From Opisthocomus hoazin (Eukaryota > Chordata > Aves > Opisthocomiformes > Opisthocomidae), in NCBI RefSeq assembly GCF_030867145.1, contig NC_134436.1, positions 5,332,001 to 5,396,000 of the forward strand: DNA of 64,000 nt, read 5' to 3'. Below are positions 11,393-23,860 of this stretch, one piece after another; the stretch's first letter is position 1, and every line of letters begins with the position of its first letter. Below the pieces are notes generated by a model. That model made no database searches and had not been told where the DNA came from. It saw only the letters and a program-made list of their open reading frames with translations. Made by a program: the position numbers and the translations under genes.

Positions 11393-11500
11393 GTCCCGTC
11401 CCGGGCCTGCAGCAGACGGAGTTCGGGAGCGCTGCGGCTCCGGGCTGGTGCGCGTCGGCCGAGCAGACGAACTGTGCCAGCGGAGAGTGGTTCGCCTCCC

Positions 11501-14500
11501 GATTTAACCCACTAAATCTCTCGGATGCGGTCCCTTCTTTGTTCTGTGACTCAGGCGGTTAACAGGCCTCCGGAGCTCGCTGCGTTGCTCTGAGCACAAC
11601 CTGCAGGGCTGCGATGGGCGCTCGGGGGAGGCCGCGTCCAGGCTAGAGGAGCTCTGCAGAAGCCTGGCTGTGCTTCGGTTTTGTGGGGATTTAGATCTCT
11701 AACGTGGCTTGAAACAAAGCGTCTCGATCCCTTCAGTCCCCAGCATGGCACTTGCAGCCAAAAAGGAGGACGTATTTAGCTTCTACCAAGCTACGATGAC
11801 CAACGGGCCAAGCAGGGATCTCGATACCAAAGAACAGCGTGATGTTTGCGGACATTAGCTGTGGCCTGGGAGAGGGGGAAGGCCAACACAGGCAGATGAA
11901 GCCACCGTGAAACCAGCTCTCGGCCAGCCAAGCCAGTGCCATGGTCGCTGCTGAGGTATTGCTGCAGGCAGCTGCCCGTCTCCCCCAGGCCTGGCAGCAG
12001 GCGGGAGGCCAGGCAGGAGGACCTGTGCCCAGGCAGGGGCTGTTTCCAGTCGTGGTGTGGTTGTGCTCAGCTCTGCAGACCAGCATCTGGCCGGGCTGCT
12101 GTGGCACGGACTCCCAAGCACAGCGTTGCTGGGCTCAGCCTGTTTCCGAAGCCTTTTGTCATCCCCTCAAAGGGATGCCACCGATGTAGAGAGCACATTC
12201 ATCAGGAAGCTGTGACAGAAAAGGGCTTTACTTGACACCCCTGACAAAGCCGCTGTGTGTCACCAGGTGTGACACTTTTTAATCCAAAACTCAGAAATAG
12301 CGTGCAAGCATTTGAGCCCCCCTTGCCACATGAGACAGACCAATGCTCCAAGCCCAGTTACTAGAGGGGAAAGCCATGCAGGAACACAGGGGAATCTGTG
12401 CTGGGCAGTGGGAGGCTGGTCCTGGCATCGGGAGTTGCTGAGTTCTGCTGTTGGGCGTTCAGAAAGCTTTTGAAGTATCTCCCTGGTCCTGCTGAAAACG
12501 TCTTATTGCAAGAAGCAGGGCACATTAATTTGGGCCCCATGCTGCACTAATGAGTTATACAGCTTCCAAACTTGGAGCCGTCACTCGGGCAGCCCACTCC
12601 AGGTGTCAGCAGAGCTCATCATCCATCTCCGTCTGTGGGCACGTGCCCTCAGCCACAGGCAGTGAGACCTCCAGCAGCAAAATCACAAAGAACCCTCTCT
12701 GTTTGCTGTTACCTGTCCCTCCACCATAGCAACTTTTCCATCAGCCCTGGATCTTCTGCACTGGACCATAGCCAGGAGACTGTTGTTCTTCACTAGGTGG
12801 GAAAGTACCTAAGGCCTTCCACTGCTCAGCACCGGCCGCTCTCCCTGCACACAGCCGTGGTTGTCCTGGGCAGAGCAAGCCCAGCGCTCCCTGGGACAAG
12901 GCAGGGACAGGCTGAGTCGGGGAGAGGCACCCCACACATCATGGCCTGCATGAGCATCCGTGCGTCCGGGAAGAACAGCTGCCCACCTTGGGCTGAAAAA
13001 AAGACTAAGCAGCGTTTGAAGAAGACAGGGATGGGTGCGGATGATTCCTGAGCTCTGAGAGCCTGAGCTACGGGAGGAGCATGGGGGAGGGATCCCAGCC
13101 TTTCCCCAGAGGCGTGTGCATCCCAGCACTGAGGTCGCTGTGGATGCCTGCAGCAAAGCTGGTCTTGCTGAACTCCCAACTTCAGTCCCAGGAAGAAAAG
13201 TACCTTTGCTGCTTGGATATGGCACTTTGAACCAGAGGTCCTTCCACCGCAGCTCATCAGACAGGTTGCACTGTGTCCTTCCACCCCGAGAAGGAAAATT
13301 AGCCCTCAGAACCCAAGGAGAGATCCAAGTCAGATTCTTCAGCCTGGAAGAAACTGCTTTCTTAGCCAGACAATTGTACTAGAGAGAGAATTGTTAATGG
13401 AATGAATCATTTTCACTCTCTTAAAGCAAGAATAGGGACTTTTCTGAGACAGATTTTCTCTTAGTCCCTGACTTGTTGAACGGGGATGTTTCTGGGCTTT
13501 CTATCCATCTGAACAAGAGCCACGCATTTCATCCAGCTGCGGAGGGGACCCTGCAATTTCCACTTCCCAGCTATGATCACAAGATGGCATTACAGACTTA
13601 AAAGCGGAGCCTGCTCTGCTGATGCTTGTAGATCCTTCCCAGACCGCGGGGCAAGCAACCCCAGAAGCTGTGGACTTAACCCTGCCTGCTGAGCTCCTCC
13701 ACCAGGTCTCAGCCCCCGACACTTCCTTTTAATCACATCCCTTTAATGTCAAGGCTGTGCTTTAAGCACACGGAGTGCGGAATGAAAAGCTGCAGCTGTT
13801 ACTCCCGTAACCTGTGAGCCATCTAATCGCACTGATTTAAGCTGGTTATAGTTTTGACAGTTAATGGCATGCAGAGCATTTTAATCTTGACCTGCAACTC
13901 CTCCGGCTCTTCCAGGGCCTCCTCTGCCCCCGAGGATCTAATCAGACCAAGCAGCGAAGTAGTTCAAGATGTGGCTAAAGGGACCCAAGGGTAAATGATG
14001 AGCAAAACGCACCCTACTTGTTTTGTTGCAAGGCACTGTCAAGTTTAGAACTGTCTTTTGTTTGCCTGAGAGTGATTTGGGAGAGCGATGATAAGTCTTT
14101 AAATAATTTACAGATTTAATAACGAAAAGAGAAAAATCAATCTTCTAAGATGTTTTTTGAAAAATAAAGTTTGTTTTGAGTGAGGTGTGTGAAGTGCAGT
14201 GCGTTATCCCCTCTCGATCCCTCCTGCTGCCTCTGCCCTCACGGGGATGCCGCCTGCCCACCCATGGCGTGACCCACGGCCAACAGGCACAGCTCAGCTT
14301 GGCCCCACTGCTGAGGAAGCTCCAGCCCCACACACTGCCCCGCCGGCTCAGGAGAGGGCATCAGCAACGGCCTCGGTTCACGTGGGACTCTGCTCCCCTC
14401 CAGCCCTTGTTGCTGCTGTCAAAGCGGATGACACTTTGCCCAGGTCAGGCTACCAGAGTTGAGCTCACTTGCTGGGTCGTTTCTGTCTGCTAAGAGTTAT

Positions 14501-16229
14501 AGACAGCCTGGATCAGCCCCAGGGGTCCAACAGCCCTTAATGGCCCCAACCAGCCTCACCGGACACCCTAGACCCATAGCTGAGGAGCCCCGTCGGAGCT
14601 CAGCCCTGGAGCTCCCCTCCTTCCCTCAGCGATGCTGCAGCAGTGCCCGGCTCCAGCCCCGCTCCTGGACGGAGCGCTTGGCTCTGCACGGCTGCTGGCT
14701 TGGTTGGACCCTCAGGCACACGTTGTAGCTGTGTCTCTGGCCCTGTTTTCTAGACCGTCTTTGGACCCCTGTTGTAGCTGTGCCTCCAGCCTTGTCCTCG
14801 GCTCATCTCTTCTTGCTCCTGGCTAGGCTCTGGACCCGGGTTATTGCAAGCGGGACCTGGGACTGCTGGTGGACCCTGTAACTATTGCCAGGCTGTGCTC
14901 AGACCTGGTGGCACTGTGCCTGCTGGTGATGGTGATATCTCTGCTGGGGTCACCTTGGCTCCCCTTCCCTTGGGCAGCAGCTGGCCCTTCCTGCGGGGCC
15001 CATCATCTTGTGGCAAGAGAGTCAGTACAGAACCTGTTAGTCTGTACACTGACCCTACACCCCGCGGACCTTCCTGGGACCTGGCGGGAGGGAGCTGTTT
15101 TGCGGTGAAATTCAGTGGCTGTCTCAGGAGAGGAAGATGCAGGGCTGGCTTAACGCGGGGCTCACTATCGGATGCTCCGGGCTTCATCCACCAGTCTCTT
15201 CCTGCAAGAAGCAGCCGTGATCTAACTGCGTCTCCTTCCCTGGCCAAGGGCCCTGCCGCCTCTCACCAGGGCTTAGTATTTGTCTGTGTTGATAGACGGG
15301 TGGCTGTGCTGTCTCCTGGGGTGACAGCTGTCCCTGGTGCCGCTGCCCCAGGGGTGGCAGCGGGGCAAGATCTGCTGCTGAGCTGTCTCTGAGGCTGCGG
15401 CTGGATGCATCCCTCTGGGCAGCGCGGGGAAATGCCGGGCAGGCTGTTCCCTTCGCCCTGCAGCTAGAGAGCAATGTCCCTTGGCCCAGAGGAAAGAGAA
15501 ATCGAAAAGGGTTGTATACAGCAAAATCAGCTTTCCTGCCCTCTGCCCGGCTGCCCTCCCACCCGGGCTTCGTCTCGCTGCTGGAGCCCAGGTCTTTCTG
15601 CGGTTCGAAATGTGCTTGGGCAGCATGAGGAGCCTGTGCAGTTCCCCTCTGTGCACATCTGAAACTGCTGCAGAACAATTTCCTTTTCTCTTTTGCCTCT
15701 GGCAAAGCCCAGGTGCTCTCCCTCCCGTCCTGCTGATCTCCCCTGGCCGTGTCTCCCTCCCCTCCCAGCTCCTATTCAACCCCCATTTTTCCTCGGCTCT
15801 CCTTCCTTCAGTGCTCCCATCCAGAAGACAGGTTGCAAACTGCCATCTCTGTTCCTCAATGCCTTTCACCTAACAGATCCTAAACCACTTTATCAGTGTG
15901 ATAAATGTGATCTGCTAATCCTATGGAGGGGGATCCCTGGGACACCAGCCACCTCTGGGATCTCTGGTGGATCTCCTGGCATCAAGCCACAGGGTCTGTC
16001 TTGGTTACAAATGTCCAAGTGGTAAAGTAGCTGCCTTGCCCCTGAGCGTGGGCATCACAGCTTGCTCCACTCTGCCAGGCTCTCTTCGTCTCAGGAATTT
16101 CCATGTACAGGGAGACTATAACCAAAGCAGAGCATCTTCCTTTCGGCGGTCTGCCAGGTCCCTTGCTAGCAAGGAAGAAACTCTGTGGGGCATGCGGCTG
16201 GGTAGGGAATTAAGAGCATGCAGGGGACC
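11501..16229. other. Intergenic region, left part
   Basis: No gene is supported. The open frames of 60-180 codons on both strands have no domain or motif and reflect GC-rich composition. A block at about 13740-13900 and an AT-rich one at 14050-14170 stand out from their surroundings and may be conserved non-coding DNA. From about 14690 to 14840 a degenerate unit of roughly 50 bp recurs, each copy carrying GTTGTAGCTGTG or a variant and ending near GGACCC. Confidence 0.6.
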
Positions 16230-16458
16230 TGGAGGTGAGCTTGGATATTAGGAAAAATTTCTTTACTGAAAGAGTGGTCAGGCGTTGGAACAGGCTGCCC
16301 AGGGAAGTGGTGGAGTCCCCATCCCTGGAGGTGTTCAAAAAATGTGTAGACATGGCACTTCGGGACATGGTTTAGCAGGCATGGTGGTGTTGGGCTGATG
16401 GTTGGACTCGATGACCTTAGAGGTCTTTTCCAACCTATGATTCTATGATTCTATGACT
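16230..16458 (+). mobile_element. CR1 LINE 3' fragment, ATTCTATG type
   Basis: The segment matches the 3' end of an avian CR1 retrotransposon. It has the GGATATTAGGAAAAATTTC block, the AACAGGCTGCCCAGGGAAGTGG block encoding the end of ORF2, the GGTTGGACTCGATGACC 3' UTR and a terminal ATTCTATG octamer array of about two and a half units. It is severely 5' truncated, the usual outcome for CR1 insertions. It is closely similar to the 3' end of the CR1 at 54130-55332, so both probably belong to one subfamily. Confidence 0.95.
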
Positions 16459-19400
16459 CTTGCTCGGCACCGACCTGAGCATGCAAGTGGGCTGTTTGGA
16501 TCTCTAGTTACTCTAAATCATACTGCAATAATAAACCCAGGTTACTCTGAGTGCCATTTTGCTGGCGCTGGTTTGATTCTGTGAGGTCTCGTGAAGCCTG
16601 ACTTCAGCCAGCACTGGCGCAGGAGCAGGCGGTGTTGGCGAGGCCCGTGCAAGCTGGGCTCGCGTGCTGTGCTGAGGTGAGTGGGCACGCCGAGAAAAGC
16701 GCCAGCCCAGCGTTTCGGAGTAGAGCTAACTAGAAACAGTTTATTCCATTAAAAAAAGAAAAAGAAGAAATAAAGAAGGAAAAAATCATTCTTAATTAGG
16801 ACAGAAACCCCCAGATAGGCTTTTTTAAAGAGAAAGCCTAAAAATATCATTTTTGCTTTGATTTGAAAACTATTTTTGCTCTTCAGACTGTGAGATAAAA
16901 CACATTTGAATTGATGATGCATTTCACAACAAAAATATACCCCTTTTCATCCTGAAAATGCTGAAATGGGTTGTTTCAAAATTTTCAACATTTTACCCCC
17001 CTTTTTCTAAACCCAAAATTTTTAATTTAGCTGAAATGTCTTTTTTTTGAAAGGAAACTCTTGATTACATTTTTTTCCCCCAACAGCTTTAATTAGAATT
17101 AACAATTACAGCTGATTCTTAGCTGGGTGATAAACAGCTGGACTGAATTCACTCTGCAGCCCTCTCTGCTCTGGGACTTCCAAACAAGCTATGGCACCAG
17201 CAGGAGTTTAGCCCTTTGCAACATTTTAGCCTTGTCTAGTCACTGGAATTTATTTTTCTTTCTTTTTCCCCGCACTATTTCTCCTCTGAGGATTAGTTTT
17301 TACCAGTGCAGCATCTCTAACAGTCAGGGAACTTCACAGTGAGTTGAGATCGCATTGATTTCTCGAGGAAGAAGCCGCATACTAATTTTTCCTCCCATGA
17401 GGAAAGCAGGTAACAGCTTCGGGAAGGCAGCTGGGTTTGTAGATATTATGTTCACCCGCCAGATGACAGGAAAGTCTGAGGTCTGCAGGGCCATCATGGG
17501 AAAGAAGGAGACCTTGGCTGGTCTGACGCAATGTCTGGAGATGAAGCTAGAGTTGCTGGTAAAGCGAAGCACGTGGGATTAAGGCAGAATGGGTTAAGCC
17601 TGAGAAAAGCATTAGGTGAGGATCAGGGGATGGATTAGTCCACGGTCCAGCTGAGAAGAAGGCCAGGCAGGCCACTGTGCTTAAACCAGACCCCCCATCA
17701 GGCAGAGGGGAATCCTTCCTTGTCCAGGGCAAGGGCTTGTTCTGGGCAGCTCCGAATCTGCTGGCCCGAGCTGCTGTGTCCTCAACGCCTCTGCAGCAAA
17801 CCCTATCCCTTAGCTGGAGGGTTCCCAGGTTCTCACCACCCTGGAAGGCCCCAGTGCCCAGCAGAAAGGTGCTGCAGAGTCCAGATGGCTTTTGGGGGTT
17901 GGTGTCCAGGTCAAAGCCTTCTCAGGTGGCATCTCAAAGGGCCTTCTACCCCATGGTGCGGGGCTGGGGGCTCAGGTGCTTCCCTGGCAGCACTTCCCTC
18001 TGTGTCCGGGGTGACTTTCACACACCCCAGCTCTTGGGGGCAAGGGAAGGAACTCTGCAGCAGTGTGAATGGAAAGGGAGGGCATGGTGGTGGAGCGAGA
18101 GGGAAGATGTTAAGAGTCTGCTCTTCAAAAGCAGACCTAAAACCTCTGTTTCAGACACCCAGGCAGGTTCGTCCAGCCTTTGCAGGCAACCTCCAGTGAG
18201 CCAACAGGCACTGGGTCATCCTGCTTTGCTGAAACCAATGTCCCTGGTGCCCACCACAGCTCTCCCGCTGCCAGGTCCAGTGCTCCTCATCGCTGCTCAT
18301 CCCTGTGTTGGCTCGCTGCTGTTAAGGGCCGATCTCTTCTCCCTGGAGACAAGCCCACGGCTTCAGCCTGTTCCACCTCGTTCCTCCTACTCCCCTGCCA
18401 AACAGTGATTACCATCTTGGATGATCTTGAGATGGTATTAGCAAGAGAGAGGTTTCGGTATTGAAGTCTCCCTGTGATTAGTGGATTAAGAGATTTTGTG
18501 AAAATTAAAGCCTTTCTTCATACTTCACACTTCCAGCTCTTCAGCTGTTGCTTTCTCCCTGCTGTTTCCATACAGAAATCCCTGTGGGCCTTGCTTTCCC
18601 CATCCCTTTTGAGGATGGTTTCTCCCCATGGTGACCCAGAGACGTGGCTGGCAGCACCCACTGCACCCAGTTTCCCCAAGAGCTTCACCCTGCGAAGTCC
18701 CAGGCCAGCGGCTGCAGAGAGGAGGGTGCTGTGAGCACGGCTGATTTTCATACAAACCCAACCCAGGAGAGGGGCTGTAAATGCTTCTTATTTCCATATT
18801 TATCACGGCAGTTCAGATGGATGAGGAATCCAAAGGAAAGTTTAGACAAAACAGGAAATGAAAAAGTGTCGGTAAGCGGCAGCTCAGCCCCGAGACTGGC
18901 AGCCTCGAGGGTTTCCAGCGGCAAAACCGCTTTCAATTACCGTGCGGCGCTGCTGCTCGATAACGTCTTCATTTCCCCAGCCGCGCTGCCGGGACGGATG
19001 GGACAGTGGGTCCTCGCTGTGGAGCACCCTGTGCCCTGCCATTGTGTGACCCCAGCCATTTTCCCAAGACTGCAGCCTGGTTGTTACAGGGATACGGAAC
19101 TGAGACCCCCCTCCCCCCCAAAAAAAAGCACGTTTGGTCTTGTTGGTGTTTTACAGGGCTGTTTTTTTCCTGAATGCCGGTAGGTACCATGAGCAGCGGC
19201 AGAATGTGGGTGCTGAGGTGCAGTAAATATCTCCAGGTAATGAGCATCGTGGTCACTCATGCCGTGGTGGAAAGCAGCCGCAAAGGCTCTGCTGGACAAC
19301 CTCAGTGCATCCAGCATTGGTGATGGATGATGATTTAAGGCCCATTTTTGCAGGTAATAATGCCTCGTAACCATCCCCTCTCCTTTAAGTGTGTGACACC

Positions 19401-22400
19401 ACTGAGATTTACGGTCTCCTTGTTTCCACCTTATGGGAAGTGTTTTATTAATCATCCCTGCGCTTGCTCCCAAACCCACGTGTGCTGTGGTGTGGGGATG
19501 CTTCAGATGCAGTGAAGAGGAGGTGGCAGCATGGGCTGCGTCTCCCAGGGGAGGCAGCCGGAGCAGCAGGGATGGGAACTTCCCAGGAGTTTTCCAGGGA
19601 CCTGAAGCCTTCAGCCCCGGGAGGGACCGTCTGCCCGTGGGCCAAGGGAGCCTGGCTCAGCCGGGGCTGCTCTGCCGGGGCATCACCAGGACTGCAAGTC
19701 GGTGCCTCAGGCTTGTGTGTCCCTGGGGAGGAGGCTGCTGATGGAGCTGCCCCATCGCTGCGCACACAGTCCCCTTCTGGCACCCCACGCCGGTGGCCTA
19801 AATCCCTGCTTGGACACCTGGGAAGGCTCCTGCTCAGGTCGTTAGAGGTGACTGCTTCTGGAAAGGGTCCTTGGGGACCCTGCTGCCCGCGCGATCTCAG
19901 CCCAGTCGCAGCCAAGCTGGTGGCACTAAAAAGTCAATGTTCCCTTCACACCAGTGATACCCCCGCCAGGTGCCTCTGCTCTTGCTGCGGGCTTTACTCT
20001 CCTCTCTGCTTCTAAATCATTTGTGCATGGCTTCATAGGAAAGCGGCTTTGAATTGATCACCATTGCTGCCTTATCTAATTTAATCCAAACTCCATATCA
20101 AATGGGAGCGAGCGAGGGAAGCCCGGTGGGAAGCCTGCGTGCGGCAAACCACTTTGCGGTGATGAACAGCGTCGTTAATAACCTGTAATGAAATGCTGGA
20201 GTCATCTGGCATTGCTGGGCTCTTGAAATAAGGCAGAGCCTGCCCTCGCTCCCCCAGCTGAAGCCGCCAGGCTCCCATGAGAGCCGAGCCGTCCTGCGGA
20301 TGCGTTCGAGAGGGAGAAGAGTCATCCAGATTGACACCCGCCAGGATCCCGACCCCGAGTTGTGCTGCCGCTGCCCGAGCAGCAGCTCAGCCGGAAACCC
20401 TCATGCTTCGGCCCCTGGCCCCACTGGCAGAGCCTCTCCGCGAGCAGGGACGGCCCCTCGGCTCATCGCATCCCATTTACTGCTCCGGAGCCTCCGAGGG
20501 ATTGACAGCAATAGCCCTTGGATGAGTCTTTTTTGTTTGTTTGTTTTTGGGACAGGGAGTGAAATAGTATTTGGGCTGGTGGTGATGAGAAGCTGCAAGC
20601 AGGACCCATCTGATCCTTACGGCCGTTCGTAGAGGCTGATGCTGCTGTGGCACAACTGGTCCTGCAAAAGTTCCCACGTCCCAGCACACAAAATGGGTGA
20701 GAAAAAGCACTTTTACAAGCAAGTAAAAGGGGGTAATCCTGCAGCTGCGAAGCCACCCTGTCTCAAGCCCAGGGTTCACCTCTGTCCTCTCTGGATACAC
20801 ATGCACTGCAAAAATCAGCTGCTCTGAACTCGGGCTGGGTCGTGACTCACTGCTTGGGTTGTAAAGATGTGTTTCACCGTCCCAGCATGGGAAGTGGCTG
20901 CCGGCAGCTCTCTGGCAGCGGCGAGGCCGGCCAGGGCAGGCTGGGAGGTGATGCAGCACGGCGCCGGAGCTGCAGGTCCTTAAACAATTGCACCCGCTGG
21001 AGCCTGAATTTCGTCTAATTGTTTGGAGCTACAGCACCACGCAAAAGATTGAGAGGAAGGAAAGGCTGGAGGGGAAACATGTTTTGGACTGCAATCCTGG
21101 CAGGACTCTCTTCCCAGTGACTGTCTGGCCACAAATCCATCTATTCTGGGGCAAGCATGGAGTGCAAAGCCTGGACCCGTCACCTGGAAACTTAACCTAA
21201 TGAGTCTTCTGCAGCCTGTGGAGTTTGCTTATTATCAGGGCAAACGACACCTTTCACACCACACGGTCCTGGTGTCCTCCTGAGGGGAAAAGGGCACCCA
21301 AACCCTCCTGGTGACACGCTCGGGGCAGGAGCCCTGCGAACGCGGCAGGGTGATGGGGCAGAGCCCCGGCGTGGGGGGACGGGAAGGTCCCCAGGGCCTG
21401 TCAGCCGCCCGCGGGTGTCTGTGCCTCGCTCCGCTCTGCATTGAACAGCATCTCACAGCCTTCCACCGGGTCTTCCCAAACCAAAACTACTCGCAGGTAC
21501 TTTAGCATGAAAAAACCACCAAAAACTAAGAGTTAACTGGTGAGGGGCAGCACTGTGTGGCTTCACAGTGATGGCACCTTGTTGTTTAATTTTGTTTTTG
21601 GACTTCAGTTGAATGTCTGATTACGTGTCTGGAGGTTTTCGGCACCAGCCGGGTAATTCCATTTCCAGCCAAACTCAGGACACGTTGCCACAGCTGAGCT
21701 GCTGGAGAAGCCGGGCGGTCCCGAGGAGGGAAGGTGGCTCCAGCCAAGCATGTGGCTGTCCTGGGTACAAACCCATATGACTTTTTGTGAAGAAAATCTG
21801 AATTTCTGATGGCCCAAGAGTCACCCTGTGGCCTTCAGCACCATCCGTGTAGCGATTGCACTGTTTCATACCCAGCTCCTGCCTGGGAAGCAGCAATCCT
21901 TGGAATCCAGTAATTCAGGCCAGGTGCAAAGGCAAGGAAAAGTTTTATCGACTTTATAATGACAGTGAGTCACACTGAGCTGTCAAGCTATTGATCTGGG
22001 CTTGTGCTGAGCAGGGGCAAGCTTTGTATCACCCTGGCCGGGGGGAATCAAGCTCTCCCTGCTGCTTTGCTGCTGCTGAGGCGTAGAACTGGCCCGACTT
22101 TTCCAGGCCCTTAGCCTAGTTCACTGTTCAACCTGCGAAGCTGTTGACCAAGAAGACATCAGTGCTGTTTTGCAGGGAATAACCCATTCTGCATCCTCAG
22201 CTTTTCCGATTTCCTCTCTTGAACAGCCCGGTGCTATTGGTAAGGGAAAATGGAGGCGCCCGTGGCAGGTATTTGGGGATGCCAGCGGCTCTGAGCTTGC
22301 CGGCAGCCCGCGGGAGCTGGGCAGCGGTGCCTGGTGGTCTCTGCCTGGGAGAGGGGAGCGGGCAGGACCCAGCGCACGCCTGCGGGATGTTCTGCCCAGG

Positions 22401-23860
22401 GAGATCAGCCCCGAATCCCACCCTGCGCTCGAAGCCGAGCCGCTTTGAGCAAAGCTTGCCCTTAAAAGAAGGTATTTAAACACAGGGCATCAATTGCATG
22501 AAGTGCAAACTCATCTGTTGATGCTGCTGTCCGGGGGCAGAGCGGCTGTTTACTGCGGCGCACGGTGCTGCGGGGATCAGCGGCTCTGTGGTCATTAACG
22601 CTCTGGGCCACTAACGACGCCAGAAGTGGCTGGAAACAAAGACAGCTGAAGTCTGATGGATTAATGGTGCCTCCCACCAAAGCAGCCCGCGATCCATCAA
22701 TTACCTATCTGCTTAGTCCTTTTCTCCATCCTTCTACAAACTAAATAGCACATTTTATAGTCACTGCTAAGTGATGTGATCAACATCAATTACCTACTAA
22801 AAGAGAATCAAGTCTTGATTTAAAATTAAGTGCTGCATTTTGCCATGTTCTTTATATGTAGCCAACAGAATAATTGCAGTGACATAAAAACTAATTACAC
22901 AACTCCACAATTAGGCCTCCCTCCTAGTGCTGTGATTGTCTTTAAGTACATTGATGAAAAATTACTCCCAGCCCTAAATTACTCTCTCACACCCATCTTC
23001 TCCAATACCTTTGGAAAAAAACCCTCCACGCCATCAGATCAAACAGAAGAACTTGAAATGCAAGAGATAATACATGCAGAGCGTGTTTTCTAATCTCTTT
23101 GATGTGCGAGGGTTTCAGACAGCGGGATTAGGCTGCGATCGCCCGAGGATGCAGCAGCGCTTCTCTCTGCCACGATGGACCAAGCATCTCAGCAAGGCTT
23201 CCCAAACCGCCTGGGGCTGCCGTGAGGCCGGCGTGCCGGCACCCTGCCACATCGCCATGCGGTTGCGGCCGACAGAAGCTCCCCTTTCGGTGCCCCAGCC
23301 GACGTTTGGCTCTTGGGCTGCAAGCAGGGGAGAGGCCAGCCCTGCCCGGCCGCCGGCCTTGCGTTTGGCTGCATGGAGGGGTTTTATTGCTCCTTCTGCT
23401 GTGCCTGAAAGTGAGGGCTCACCGTGGCTGCAGAGAGGGGGCTGATCGTCCTGTTAGTGCTGTTCCACCTGGCAGAAACAAGGAGAAGAGCTGGATCCAG
23501 CTCACCTGTCCCCACGGGGAAACCACAGCGGGGTTTGGGCAGAGGTGGACGGACAAGCCCCGTCCTCAGCTGGTGGCAATGCTGCTGTGGGAGCCGAGGG
23601 GGCCCGCAGCCCCAGAGCAATAAGTAAGAGGCTGGAGTGCGGCAGAACTTTCACACACCCAAAGGCCGGGAGTTTCGTCTTGCCGGAAATCACGTAGCTG
23701 CCGGAAAATCCACGCCATTAATGGCGGAGTGCCCCTGATGGGCTTTGTGGGTTTTGATTCGGGATTCCGATTTTGAGGTGCTTACATCCAACCTGGAAAG
23801 ACCGAAAACACTTCATTTACTAGAAATGAAAGCCGAGATGTGCGTACGATCGGTTTCCCG
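16459..23860. other. Intergenic region, right part
   Basis: No gene is supported between the CR1 fragment and the SIL1 promoter island. From 16730 to 17130 the sequence is markedly A/T-rich, with repeated runs of GAAAATTTT or TTTCAAAATTTTC character, perhaps a decayed transposon. Islands rich in homeodomain-like TAATT cores occur at 20030-20230 and 22640-22990. The rest is moderately GC-rich, with chance open frames only. Confidence 0.55.
22640..22990. promoter_or_regulatory. AT-rich block, candidate conserved non-coding element
   Basis: This AT-rich block sits in GC-rich surroundings. The 12-mer CATCAATTACCT occurs exactly at 22695-22706 and again at 22784-22795, and several further AATTA cores follow. 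Repeated homeodomain-type cores in an AT-rich island flanked by GC-rich DNA are typical of vertebrate enhancers, but conservation cannot be tested here. Confidence 0.3.

Larger units (their letters stand above)
11000..11500 (-). promoter_or_regulatory. SNHG4: CpG island, probable SNHG4 promoter
   Basis: A compact CpG-rich island rises out of ordinary sequence near 11000 and ends near 11500. It contains GC boxes (for example around 11252-11262), two GCCATGATGG motifs whose reverse complement is the YY1-like core CATCATGGC, and the minus-strand donor at 11140-11141. Its distance upstream of SNORA74 (about 0.9 kb) and of the MATR3 island (about 5 kb) is a compact version of the mammalian order SNHG4 promoter, SNORA74A, MATR3 promoter. 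Confidence 0.6.
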
